Under the pieces are notes generated by a model. It saw only the letters and a program-made list of their open reading frames with translations. It made no database searches and was not told the origin of the DNA. From NCBI RefSeq assembly GCF_900115115.1, contig NZ_FOVI01000001.1:124001-188000 (forward strand): 64,000 nt of DNA, in the 5' to 3' direction. Below are positions 7,766 through 16,800 of this stretch, one piece after another (the stretch's first letter is position 1; each line of letters begins with the position of its first letter). The position numbers were made by a program, and so were the translations under genes. The stretch is from Paenimyroides ummariense. Lineage in GTDB: Bacteria; Bacteroidota; Bacteroidia; Flavobacteriales; Flavobacteriaceae.

Positions 7766-8225
7766 ACTTTACATTCAGTACAAACTGAGTCGTAACCGGA
7801 ATTCCGCGTTTTGTTGCCGGCTGAATTTTAGAAAAACTATTTTTGTGCTTTTTCATTATGCTGTCTAACATAAACTTCGGCATTAATTTTTCGTTCACAG
7901 CTTCCGTTTTAAAATCAATTTCGCTGTTTGATGAAATACTAACTTTAAACTGAACCGAATCGATCGTAGAAATCTTAACCAGAGAATCGGTTTTTAAAAC
8001 CCGAACCACTTCAAAATTCAATCGATCAAAAAAACATTCTTTATTTTCAGCAGCATCGGTAAGTTTTTCGCATGAATCGTACGATGGATAGGTGTCCACC
8101 TTACTCCAATCAATCGCATGCAATTCACGACGTAACAACTCTTGTGAATTGGGTATTTCTTTCTGAACAAAATTGCAGGAAGTAAGCAGAAAAGTAAAAA
8201 AAAGAAATGCCCAATAATTTTTCAT
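7746..8225 (-). CDS. Lipoprotein with TonB C-terminal-like tail
   Basis: 159 residues. The lipobox LLTSC places the acylated Cys at residue 17, so it is a membrane-anchored periplasmic or outer-membrane lipoprotein. The C-terminal part (FSKIQPATKRGIPVTTQFVL) resembles the end of the TonB_C unit found in the secreted clusters on both sides, with KIQPATKRG in place of KWNPATENG. It has two Cys in the middle (CEKLTDAAENKEC). It probably belongs to the same expanded group, in lipoprotein form. Function unknown. Confidence 0.75.
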   Translation of the reverse strand: MKNYWAFLFFTFLLTSCNFVQKEIPNSQELLRRELHAIDWSKVDTYPSYDSCEKLTDAAENKECFFDRLNFEVVRVLKTDSLVKISTIDSVQFKVSISSNSEIDFKTEAVNEKLMPKFMLDSIMKKHKNSFSKIQPATKRGIPVTTQFVLNVKFNPSSD

Positions 8226-8251
8226 GAAAAATTAAATCGTAAATTTAAAAG

Positions 8252-8267
8252 CAAAAATACAAAAATA
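8252..8267 (-). promoter_or_regulatory. Two tandem -7 elements for the 7746-8225 lipoprotein
   Basis: On the minus strand TATTTTTG occurs twice in a row (8267-8260 and 8259-8252), about 27 bases upstream of the ATG at 8225. Confidence 0.45.
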
Positions 8268-8270
8268 ACT

Positions 8271-8771
8271 ATGGAAATCTTAATACTCATTGTAAGTTTA
8301 TTGTTTGTGTTTGTGGGAATTGCAGGAAGTGTGCTACCCGCTTTACCCGGACCGCCTTTAAGTTGGATTGGATTGCTGATTTTGTATACCATGCCAAACA
8401 TTAAATTTGATTACTGGATATTGGGAATTACCTTTGTTTTTACGCTGATTATTGTGATTTTAGATTATGTAATTCCAGCTCAAGGAACCAAACGTTTTGG
8501 TGGTAGTAAGTACGGAATTTGGGGCACAAACATTGGATTGATTGTAGGAATTTTAGCCCCGATCCCATTTGGGTTTATCATTGGACCATTTGTTGGCGCT
8601 TTTATCGGTGAACTGATTTACGATCAAAACGATTCTAAACGCGCATTAAAAGCCGCAACCGGATCTTTTTTTGGTTTTTTGGCATCTACCTTTATAAAAT
8701 TTGTTTTCTGTATGATTTTATTTGGGATTTATATTCACACCGTTTGGAAATACTGGAGTGTTTGGTTTTAG
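8271..8771 (+). CDS. DUF456 family membrane protein
   Basis: 166 residues, four to five hydrophobic segments, rich in Gly and Pro (GSVLPALPGPPLSWIGLL). The KRFGGSKYGIWGTNIGLIVG segment is typical of DUF456. No function is established for the family. It is a single gene, divergent from the lipoprotein at 7746 and convergent with the operon that ends at 8807. Confidence 0.85.
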   Translation: MEILILIVSLLFVFVGIAGSVLPALPGPPLSWIGLLILYTMPNIKFDYWILGITFVFTLIIVILDYVIPAQGTKRFGGSKYGIWGTNIGLIVGILAPIPFGFIIGPFVGAFIGELIYDQNDSKRALKAATGSFFGFLASTFIKFVFCMILFGIYIHTVWKYWSVWF

Positions 8772-8806
8772 ATTTTAAACTATACTATCGAGATTAAATC
8801 AAACTC

Positions 8807-9196
8807 TTAATCTGCATTTAAACTCATAGATATAGTAAATCGTGAACGAACAGATTTCCCAACGTGTTTTGCTGGAATCCATTTTGATTTTTTCAAAACA
8901 GATATTGCTTTTTGAATGTTTTTTTCAGATAAATTCTCATTTTTTACCTGAATATTTGAAAGTGAACCATCTTTTTCAACAATAAATTGAAATATTAGAG
9001 CATCAAGACCTTTTTCATTTTTATATCTTTTAAGTTCAATAGCTAACTTATATTTTAATTTATTTAGACCTTCAGAAGGAATTGCCTTGACTTGGGCAAA
9101 AGTATGAATTCTATTATCTTCTTCCAGCATATTCTCTTGCGCTATTGATTGAAATCCAGCCATAAAAACAAAAATGACAAAAAAAATATTTTTCAT
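8807..9196 (-). CDS. Secreted single TonB_C-domain protein (operon gene 5)
   Basis: 129 residues; signal peptide about 1-19 (FQSIAQ cleavage). It has FAQVKAIPSEGLNKL, then IVEKDGSLSNIQV and KSKWIPAKHVGKSVRSRFTI, so one TonB_C-like unit. Unlike its four upstream neighbours it ends there and lacks the C-terminal CxC module, so it is the minimal member. It starts two bases after the previous stop and is the last gene of the five-gene operon. No proline-rich linker or membrane anchor. Function unknown. Confidence 0.85.
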   Translation of the reverse strand: MKNIFFVIFVFMAGFQSIAQENMLEEDNRIHTFAQVKAIPSEGLNKLKYKLAIELKRYKNEKGLDALIFQFIVEKDGSLSNIQVKNENLSEKNIQKAISVLKKSKWIPAKHVGKSVRSRFTISMSLNAD

Positions 9197-9198
9197 AT

Positions 9199-10101
9199 TT
9201 ATAATTTTAGTTTGAAGGTTTGTTTGAAATGTTCTGTAACAGCATCGGCGATTTTCGGATCTTCGGATGATATAACTATACCTATAAAATAGCCTTCTTT
9301 ATACAATACAATCATCTTTGATTTACTAAATGGTCTGTAACTTCTTGTATAAATTGTCAATTCTACAGCTTTACTTTCAGACAATTGTATTTCACTTACT
9401 ATAAAACCTTGGTTAATCATATTGATTTTCACGTCTTTTATAGTCTGTTCAGCTTCTTTCGCATCTTTCTTTTCAACCGAAATTTGATAATAAGCTGATT
9501 CATCTTGACTCTCGTAATAAAGATCTTTTTTATTATCCTTTTTAACAAAAATACAGTTGCATTTAAACTCAAACAAATCTGTGTTAATAAGAAAATTATC
9601 TAATGATTTTAAGTAAGTTTCAGATATTGTTTCATTCTTTTCTTCAATTTCATTTAAAGATTTTTCTTGAGTTTCACGAAGTTTTTTATCATCTTCATCA
9701 ACGCGTATTTTCATAGGCAATGTAAAAGCAGAGCGAACCATTTTACCGTTGTGTGTAGCAGGTTTCCAAGCGGGCATTGTTTTTAAAACACGAATTGCTT
9801 CTTCGCCTGCACCAACACAATCTTCGGAAACTATTTTAATATCAGAAAACGAGCCATCTTTTTCTACTATGAAACGTAATTTTACTTTTAATTCAAAGAG
9901 ATTAGATATTGGTAATCCGTTTAAACTAAAAGCATTTATAAAATTATTCATAAACTGATGTATCCCCTCTTTAGGTTGCGCTTTTGTTTGAACAAAACTA
10001 TAAACCTTATTATTTTCTTGCTGATTTTCTTGCTGATTTTCTTCTTGCGCGAAAATTTGTGATGTAACAAAAAGTACAAACAATAATAAAATATTTTTCA
10101 T
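9199..10101 (-). CDS. Secreted TonB_C + CxC-module protein (operon gene 4)
   Basis: 300 residues; signal peptide about 1-18. Residues about 30-145: FVQTKAQPKEGIHQF then a TonB_C-like unit (KDGSFSDIKI, MPAWKPATHNGKMVRSAF). After a charged helix-like linker comes a C-terminal module of about 130 residues beginning LFEFKCNC and ending EHFKQTFKLKL. Near the N-terminus ENQQ is repeated by a 12-base tandem duplication. Two DNA stretches (36 and 39 bases) are identical to the next operon gene upstream. It is expected in the periplasm; the two close cysteines could form a disulfide or bind metal (inference). Confidence 0.85.
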   Translation of the reverse strand: MKNILLLFVLFVTSQIFAQEENQQENQQENNKVYSFVQTKAQPKEGIHQFMNNFINAFSLNGLPISNLFELKVKLRFIVEKDGSFSDIKIVSEDCVGAGEEAIRVLKTMPAWKPATHNGKMVRSAFTLPMKIRVDEDDKKLRETQEKSLNEIEEKNETISETYLKSLDNFLINTDLFEFKCNCIFVKKDNKKDLYYESQDESAYYQISVEKKDAKEAEQTIKDVKINMINQGFIVSEIQLSESKAVELTIYTRSYRPFSKSKMIVLYKEGYFIGIVISSEDPKIADAVTEHFKQTFKLKL

Positions 10102-10103
10102 AG

Positions 10104-10952
10104 TTATAATTTAAGTTTGAAGGTTTGTTTTAATTCGTTCATAAATTTTATTGCTAATTCCCTTTTATAAGATGCTACACTAATGCTGAAAAAATGACCA
10201 CTTTTATAAAATCCAATAATTTGTATGTATGGATTTTCTGAAAATTCGTCATAAAACCCTACCTCTTTCATTGGAATTTCTAAAAATACAATATCCTTAA
10301 AAGTTGCATTTGGGTCTTTTACATTATTATCTAGCATTTTTACCATTTCATTACCTAAATCTTCAGGCATTTGCATTATAGTTACTTGATATTCAACAGA
10401 ATTATCTATATTCTCAATTCTAAAATCGGTTTTTCCCAGACCTGTTGTAACAGTGCAATCGTTACATTTTAATTCAAAATATTCAGTTTCTACTTTTGAA
10501 ACTGTTATTAAAGCTCTTATCTCTTCTGTTTTTTCAGCTTCTTCGATTTCTCTTTCTGCTTTTAATGTCATTCTCATTGGCAAAGTAAATGAAGAACGAA
10601 CTTTTTGCCCGTTATGTTTTGCAGGATTCCACGCAGGCATTGTTTTTAAAACACGAATTGCTTCTTCGCCTAAACCTTCAGCACTTTCATTTAGAACTTG
10701 AATATCGCTAAAAGAACCATCTTTTTCGACAATAAATTTTAATCTTACATCCAATGTAACTGTGGATGATGAAAATTTCTTTCTATTAATCTTTCTTACA
10801 TAATTTTGATAGAAACCCGACATCCCTTCAATTGGAGAAGCCTTTTCTTGTACAAAACTATAAACCTTATTATTTTCTTGCTGATTTTCTTTTTGTCCGA
10901 ACATTTGTGATCTAACAAAAAGCACTAACAATAATAATATAATATTTTTCAT
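10104..10952 (-). CDS. Secreted TonB_C + CxC-module protein (operon gene 3)
   Basis: 282 residues; signal peptide about 1-19. FVQEKASPIEGMSGF leads a TonB_C-like unit (KDGSFSDIQV, MPAWNPAKHNGQKVRSSF). The C-terminal module starts YFELKCNDC, with one residue more between the cysteines than its paralogues, and ends NELKQTFKLKL. It begins two bases after the preceding stop. The shared blocks of identical DNA with gene 4 show recent duplication. Function unknown. Confidence 0.85.
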   Translation of the reverse strand: MKNIILLLLVLFVRSQMFGQKENQQENNKVYSFVQEKASPIEGMSGFYQNYVRKINRKKFSSSTVTLDVRLKFIVEKDGSFSDIQVLNESAEGLGEEAIRVLKTMPAWNPAKHNGQKVRSSFTLPMRMTLKAEREIEEAEKTEEIRALITVSKVETEYFELKCNDCTVTTGLGKTDFRIENIDNSVEYQVTIMQMPEDLGNEMVKMLDNNVKDPNATFKDIVFLEIPMKEVGFYDEFSENPYIQIIGFYKSGHFFSISVASYKRELAIKFMNELKQTFKLKL

Positions 10953-10954
10953 TT

Positions 10955-11806
10955 TTATAATTTAAGTTTAAACGTTTGTTTTAAATCGGCAAAATTAAAC
11001 TTTGAAATTTGTTCGTTTGTCGAAATCACTGTTATAGTTATTAAATAATTTCCAGCGATAAAGTAAAGTACGTTATTATAAAATACACTTTCACTTCCAT
11101 TCACAACAAAATTACTTTCTAAAGCTTTGTGCGTTTTATAATCAACTTCATTAATGGTTGCTTTTTGCTTTTCGGCATCGGCTTTAATTAAATCGAAATG
11201 ATTTGCTGTATTACTCAAAAGTATTTCTTTCAAATTAATAGAATAAAAAACGTTGTTATCGGCTGTGTTATAAGCAAATTCTTTAACCTTATTGTATTGG
11301 TTTGTATTGCTGTTGATTAGTTTACAATTGCACTCAAACTCAAAATACTCGGTACTTACTGTTCGTTCTAAAATTGCTTTATCTAATAACGCTTTGTCAA
11401 CACTTCTTAAAGGAAATCTCAATTTAACAGGTATTACATGAACAGACCGAACTATTTTTCCTTTATTTTCTGCGGGTTGCCAAGCAGGCATCAGTTTTAA
11501 AACTCTTACTATTTCTTCAACATACGCATAAGCATGCTCGTTTTCTTCTATTTCGATATTAGAAAGCGTACCGTTTTTCTCAATGACGAATTTTAATTTA
11601 AAAGAAATCTCATCAAATTTCGGTGGAATAACCAACGAGTTAAATTGACCAGTAAAGGCTTGCAAAAATTTAGACATCCCTTGTTTTGGTTCTGCCTTTT
11701 TTTGGACAAATCTGTACACTTTGTCATCATCCATCTCGTTTACTTCTTGAGCTTGAATTGTAGCTGAAGAAAACATAATAAGAAAGATGAGCAGGAAAGT
11801 TCTCAT
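10955..11806 (-). CDS. Secreted TonB_C + CxC-module protein (operon gene 2)
   Basis: 283 residues; signal peptide about 1-19. FVQKKAEPKQGMSKF leads a TonB_C-like unit (KNGTLSNIEI, MPAWQPAENKGKIVRSVH). The C-terminal module starts YFEFECNC and ends ADLKQTFKLKL. It is more diverged at DNA level than genes 3 and 4 are from each other. Spacing of two bases to the next gene and nine to the previous supports one transcript. Function unknown. Confidence 0.85.
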   Translation of the reverse strand: MRTFLLIFLIMFSSATIQAQEVNEMDDDKVYRFVQKKAEPKQGMSKFLQAFTGQFNSLVIPPKFDEISFKLKFVIEKNGTLSNIEIEENEHAYAYVEEIVRVLKLMPAWQPAENKGKIVRSVHVIPVKLRFPLRSVDKALLDKAILERTVSTEYFEFECNCKLINSNTNQYNKVKEFAYNTADNNVFYSINLKEILLSNTANHFDLIKADAEKQKATINEVDYKTHKALESNFVVNGSESVFYNNVLYFIAGNYLITITVISTNEQISKFNFADLKQTFKLKL

Positions 11807-11815
11807 AACATCTTT

Positions 11816-12688
11816 TTAAATTTTCAACTTAAAATTTCTTTTAAGATGCTCAAATAACAAATCCGCTAATTGTGTTTTATACGAAACTACACTTACAGCT
11901 ATAACATATTCATTGTAATAAAAAAACAGCATTCGGTAAACATTTACATAATCACCATTTGGGATATTAACGTGAAGTTCAGTAGCATCTATTCCATTAA
12001 ATGACACTTTTTTAACAACTGAATTTTGTTTTACGGCATCACTATGAATAGTTGCAATTTCATCTTTAGCTTGTTGTGAAGTTAATTTTCTAAAAGCTAC
12101 ATTATACGATGCCTTTTGATCTTGCGAAGTCATATAAAATTCCTCAGACTTCAACTCATCATTTTTTGAACTTCGAGCCAACGTACAATCACAAGTTAAA
12201 TCAAAAAAATCAGTATCAATTTTATTCGATTTTAACAAAGCGTTGAACGTATTTATTTCTTCAGGTGTTTTTAAAACAATTTCATCTGGTGAAGTTACTG
12301 CCGACGGAGTTATTCTAATAGTTATAGGCAATGTAAATGACGACCGAACATTTTTACCTTCGTGCATAGCAGGATTCCAAACAGGCATTTCGTTTAAAAT
12401 ACGTATTACTTCGTTTTTAAAGTTATAAGTATCATCAACTAAAGTGATATCATTAAAGGATCCATCTTTTTCAACTACAAACTTTACACGCAATTTAATT
12501 TCAGTTACATCGTTAGGAATTTTATCTGCATTTTTATAATCGAATTTGTTTACAAACTCTTTCATAAAAGCCTGCAAACCTTCTTTTGGACTTGCTTTCT
12601 GTTGAACAAATGATTTAACCTCGTCTTGTGCAAATACCGAAAAACTATTGACAATTAAAATTAAAAGCAGTAAAAGTATTTTTTTCAT
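11816..12688 (-). CDS. Secreted TonB_C + CxC-module protein (operon gene 1)
   Basis: 290 residues; signal peptide about 1-20 (cleavage SVFAQ). FVQQKASPKEGLQAF leads a TonB_C-like unit (KDGSFNDITL, MPVWNPAMHEGKNVRSSF). The C-terminal module starts FFDLTCDC and ends EHLKRNFKLKI. First gene of the operon, with a -7 promoter element 20 bases upstream of its ATG. Like the others it cannot be a canonical TonB because no transmembrane anchor or Pro-rich span is present. Function unknown. Confidence 0.85.
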   Translation of the reverse strand: MKKILLLLLILIVNSFSVFAQDEVKSFVQQKASPKEGLQAFMKEFVNKFDYKNADKIPNDVTEIKLRVKFVVEKDGSFNDITLVDDTYNFKNEVIRILNEMPVWNPAMHEGKNVRSSFTLPITIRITPSAVTSPDEIVLKTPEEINTFNALLKSNKIDTDFFDLTCDCTLARSSKNDELKSEEFYMTSQDQKASYNVAFRKLTSQQAKDEIATIHSDAVKQNSVVKKVSFNGIDATELHVNIPNGDYVNVYRMLFFYYNEYVIAVSVVSYKTQLADLLFEHLKRNFKLKI

Positions 12689-12707
12689 GTTTATGTATTG
12701 TGAAATA

Positions 12708-12715
12708 CAAAACTA
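12708..12715 (-). promoter_or_regulatory. -7 promoter element for the five-gene TonB_C operon
   Basis: TAGTTTTG on the minus strand, 20 bases before the ATG at 12688. No -33 TTTG at usual spacing was found. Confidence 0.5.
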
Positions 12716-12735
12716 TGGTTTTATTAGGTAAGATA

Positions 12736-12772
12736 AAAATCAAAAAAGCCCTCCGATTTGGAAAGCTTTTCA
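12736..12772 (-). terminator. Terminator of the tRNA-Asp array
   Basis: Imperfect hairpin (GCTTTT arm pairs with AAAAGC, inner GGA with TCC) followed on the minus strand by a T-rich tail. It lies just downstream of the last tRNA-Asp and upstream of the TonB_C operon promoter. Confidence 0.5.
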
Positions 12773-12846
12773 TTGGTCTAACTACTAAACCAGGTACTTG
12801 CGTACCTAAACAACACAACTAAGTTTAAATTCTTGCGCGAATTTCG

Positions 12847-12920
12847 CGGTCTGGACGGGACTCGAACCCGCGACCCCATGCGTGACAGGCATGTATTCTA
12901 ACCAACTGAACTACCAAACC
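12847..12920 (-). tRNA. tRNA-Asp(GTC), copy 3 in transcription order
   Basis: Cloverleaf visible: acceptor GGTTTGG/CCAGACC, D-arm with AGTTCAGTTGGTTAGA, anticodon loop CTGTCAC giving GTC, and T-arm GGGTTCGAGTCCC. The discriminator base is G73; CCA is not encoded. It is identical to the next two copies. Confidence 0.97.
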
Positions 12921-12974
12921 AAAACATTAAAGGGCACAAAAGCCCCTCGTAACCGAAGGGCTATTGTATCTTGG

Positions 12975-13048
12975 CGGTCTGGACGGGACTCGAACCCGCG
13001 ACCCCATGCGTGACAGGCATGTATTCTAACCAACTGAACTACCAAACC
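12975..13048 (-). tRNA. tRNA-Asp(GTC), copy 2 in transcription order
   Basis: 74 bases identical to the copies at 12847 and 13117, with anticodon GTC and G73. Spacers between copies are 54 and 68 bases, so the three are probably processed from one precursor. Confidence 0.97.
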
Positions 13049-13116
13049 AAGATAATGTTTTATGTCAAAGAAATTTTACTTTCGCAAAATTGTAAAGAAC
13101 CGTGTTCTTTGTTTTG

Positions 13117-13190
13117 CGGTCTGGACGGGACTCGAACCCGCGACCCCATGCGTGACAGGCATGTATTCTAACCAACTGAACTACCAAACC
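13117..13190 (-). tRNA. tRNA-Asp(GTC), copy 1 in transcription order
   Basis: 74 bases identical to the other two. It is the promoter-proximal copy; a full -33/-7 promoter lies 45-75 bases upstream (13235-13265). Confidence 0.97.
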
Positions 13191-13234
13191 GTTTGTTAAG
13201 TTAATGTTGCGTTTGCTTCATCATTTCAACGGTG

Positions 13235-13265
13235 CAAATATACGACCATTTACTAATGGTGCAAA
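13235..13265 (-). promoter_or_regulatory. Promoter of the tRNA-Asp array
   Basis: Minus strand TTTG (13265-13262), 19-base spacer, TATATTTG (13242-13235): a full Bacteroidota promoter. The spacer holds a perfect 6-bp inverted repeat (ACCATT/AATGGT, 13245-13260), and both core elements sit in the repeated word TTTGCACC or its near copy. Confidence 0.75.
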
Positions 13266-13333
13266 CATTTTTTAAAAAAAATAAGATACTGTTTTAAATA
13301 TTTTTTTTACACCGTTACTTTTCAATCATTTAC

Positions 13334-13361
13334 AAAAAAAATACCAGAACTAATTCTGGTA
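13334..13361 (-). terminator. Terminator of trxA
   Basis: Minus-strand hairpin TACCAGAA-TTAG-TTCTGGTA followed by eight T residues, downstream of the trxA stop at 13387. Confidence 0.85.
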
Positions 13362-13386
13362 CTTTTATTACTATATTTTGTACTTA

Positions 13387-13704
13387 TTACAACAATTTGG
13401 TAAGTGCATCAACATAAGTTTGCTTTGGTGCTACACCAACTTGGCGACCTACTACTTCTCCGTTTTGGAAAATTAATACCGTTGGTATGTTACGCACACC
13501 GTATTGTGAAGCAAAATCTTGGTTTGCATCTACGTCTACTTTTCCTACAACAACTTTTCCTTCAAAATCTCCGGCTAATTCCTCAATTGTTGGACCTAAC
13601 ATTTTACAAGGACCACACCATTCTGCCCAAAAATCTACTACTACCGGTTGTGCTGATTTTAATACTACTTCTTCAAATGTTGCATCTGTTATTTCTAAAG
13701 CCAT
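13387..13704 (-). CDS. trxA: Thioredoxin
   Basis: 105 residues, the usual thioredoxin length. The active site WCGPC is at residues 29-33, preceded by VVDFWAEWCGPC, with cis-Pro in RNIPTVLIF and the GVAPKQTYVDAL C-terminal helix. It reduces protein disulfides in the cytoplasm using thioredoxin reductase. It is a single gene with its own full promoter and terminator, downstream of and in the same orientation as dnaE. Confidence 0.96.
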   Translation of the reverse strand: MALEITDATFEEVVLKSAQPVVVDFWAEWCGPCKMLGPTIEELAGDFEGKVVVGKVDVDANQDFASQYGVRNIPTVLIFQNGEVVGRQVGVAPKQTYVDALTKLL

Positions 13705-13732
13705 AATTTTAGTTTTTATAAATCTATATATA

Positions 13733-13762
13733 CAAATTTAGTTATTTTTTTAATTGCTACAA
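13733..13762 (-). promoter_or_regulatory. Promoter of trxA
   Basis: Minus strand TTG (13762-13760), 19-base spacer, TAAATTTG (13740-13733), about 29 bases upstream of the ATG. Confidence 0.75.
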
Positions 13763-13803
13763 GTTAACAACTATAACTAATATCTATAATTACATAAAGG
13801 TTT

Positions 13804-16800
13804 TTAATTTAAACGGAACGAAACCTGCATACGCTCTAGCTCTTCCAACAAATCTGATGATATTTCAATGCGCATGTTTTTACTTGGCATTTCTAACAGA
13901 TTTTTCTTAAGATACTGAACCTCGGGCACTTCAATTTCGGGCGATTTCTCTTCGATTTGTTCCGAAATATCGTCTTGAATTTCGTCAGATGTATCTTCCA
14001 ACAATTTATGAACCACTTGAGTTTGCAATCTATTTTGAACTTCCTCTAATTCAAACACTTCAAAAACAACCGATTTCGTCCCCGGATTTTTATCCATAAC
14101 CATTCGTATTTTATCAACCTGCATTTCTTTCAGTTTACGAACATCGATCTGAATAATCAGTTTTTTTGCAAACGTTGGTATTACTTCGTTCAACAGCTTC
14201 AATTCTACAAATTGCAAGCGTGGTTCGGCACGTTCGTTTGTATCTTTTTTAATCCAACCTTCTTTTATATACACTTTAAAATACACAAAAGTATTGTTCA
14301 ACAGAAAATGTCGGTTTTTTAAATAATCTTCGTTAAACATGCGCATTTCAATACTTTCGTCGTAACCTTCTACCGTAAACATTGCCCAATCTTTTCCTTT
14401 GCTCGATGTTTTAAACTGTACGTTAGAAATCATTCCGCCAAAAGTTACGGTTCTACCAACCAAAGAATCTAAATGTTTTAACTGTTCCAACTTTACATTA
14501 CAGAAATATTTCAGTTCGAACTTAAAATCATCTAACGGATGTCCCGAAATATAAATTCCAACAACATCTTTTTCTTTTGCCAGTTTCTCCATGGTTGTCC
14601 ATTCTTCGCAACTTGGAATTACAGGCTCTGGAATCTGCACTTCGCTACTTTCACCAAACAAACTAACCTGCGCCGAATTTTCATTATCTTGATACTTACC
14701 GCCATACTTCATAGCTTTTTCCAAAAAGGTAATTCCGTCGCCTTCGGTATAAAAATATTGTGCACGATGTGTATCGGTAAAACAATCGAAACCACCCGCT
14801 AACGCCAAGTTTTCGAATGCTTTTTTATTGGCTGATCTTAAATCGATTCGTTTAGCGAGATCAAAAATTGATTTATAATTTCCGTCTTTTCTATGTTCGA
14901 TAATCGTGTTCACAGCACCTTCGCCCACTCCTTTTATTGCCCCCATTCCAAAACGGATCTGATAATTCTCGTTCACAGCAAATTTGTAGTGCGATTCGTT
15001 TACATCTGGACCTAAAACATCTAAGCCCATTCTACGACATTCTTCCATAAAAAACGTAACCGATTTAATATCGTTCATGTTGTTTGAAAGCACCGCAGCC
15101 ATATATTCTGCCGGATAATGTGCCTTAAAATATGCGGTTTGATACGCCACCCACGCATAGCAAGTTGAGTGCGATTTGTTGAAGGCGTAGGATGCAAAGG
15201 CTTCCCAGTCTTTCCAGATTTTTTCTAATGTTTTTGGATCATGACCTTTTGCAGCTGCTTGTTCTACAAATTTAGGCTTCATTTTATCCAAAACATCTTT
15301 TTGCTTTTTACCCATTGCCTTGCGCAAAACATCGGCTTCACCTTTGGTAAAACCTGCCAGTTTTTGCGACAAAAGCATTACCTGTTCCTGATAAACGGTA
15401 ATTCCGTAGGTTTCTTTTAAATATTCTTCGCACGCATCTAAATCGTACGTAATTTCTTCTTCGCCATTTTTTCGTCGAACGAACGATGGAATATATTCTA
15501 ACGGACCCGGGCGATACAAAGCATTCATGGCAATTAAATCTCCAAAAACCGTTGGTTTCAGCTCACGCATGTATTTCTGCATTCCGGGCGATTCGTATTG
15601 GAACACACCTACCGTTTCACCGCGTTGGAACAATTCGTAGGTTTTAACATCGTCAATCGGAATTTCTTCTGGATCGATCTCCAAACCGGTACGTTGTTTT
15701 ATAATTGCAACTGTATCTTTTATTAAGGTAAGGGTTTTTAAGCCCAAGAAATCCATCTTCAACAAACCGGCACTTTCGGCAACCGAGTTATCAAATTGGG
15801 TTACATATAAATCGGAATCTTTTGCGGTTTGCACAGGAACGAAATTGGTAATATCGTCTGGCGTAATGATTACTCCACAGGCATGAATTCCCGTATTACG
15901 CATTGATCCTTCGATAATTTTTGCCTGCTGAATGGTTTCAGATAACAAATCATTTTGATTGGCAACGCTGATTAATTCTTTAACTGCATCAAACTCATCA
16001 GATCGCAAAGCTTTCTTAATTGCATCTTCTGGTTCAGATAAAAATCGACGTAAATTCCACTTGCTAGGCATCATCGTTGGAATCATTTTAGCGATACGCT
16101 CCGATTCATACAAAGGTAAATCCAATACACGCGCTGCATCTTTAATTGCCGATTTTGTTGCCATTTTACCATACGTGATGATTTGTGCCACCTGATTAGA
16201 TCCGTATTTATTGATTACGTAATCCATAACTCGACCACGACCTTCATCATCAAAATCGATATCGATATCGGGCATTGATACACGATCAGGATTCAAGAAA
16301 CGCTCAAAAAGTAAATCGTATTTTATAGGATCTAAATTTGTAATTCCCAAACAATAAGCCACTGCAGAACCAGCAGCAGATCCACGACCCGGACCAACCG
16401 ACACGTTCATTTTACGGGCTTCGGCAATGAAATCCTGAACAATTAAGAAATATCCCGGATAACCTGAATTTTCTACTGTTTTTAGTTCAAAATCTAATCG
16501 TTCGGTTATAACATCATTGATTTCTTTGTATCGGCGTTTTGCACCTTCGTAAGTTAAATAGCGTAAATAAGCATTTTCGCCTCTTTTACCTCCATCAATT
16601 TCATCTTCTGGATGGATAAATTCGGCTGGAATATCAAATTTCGGTAATAAAATATCTCGATATAACGAATAAACTTCAATTTTATCCACAATTTCCTGGA
16701 TATTGATAATGGCTTCGGGCAGATCCTTAAAAAGTGCCTTCATTTCGTCTTGAGTTTTATAATAATACTCTTGATTTGGCAAGCCGTAACGATAGCCGCG

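Noticed and set aside
1252..12688. Calling the TonB_C genes TonB energy transducers
   Set aside because: They have cleavable signal peptides and no transmembrane anchor, proline-rich linker or adjacent exbB/exbD, so the canonical role does not fit.
12971..13171. Open frame with TGLEPATPCVTG and GTRTRDPMRDRHVF
   Set aside because: This is the well-known false protein made by reading antisense through tRNA genes; it spans two tRNA-Asp copies.
13404..13741. Two open frames antisense to trxA, one Leu-rich
   Set aside because: They mirror the thioredoxin gene, whose motif and promoter are clear; no independent signals support them.
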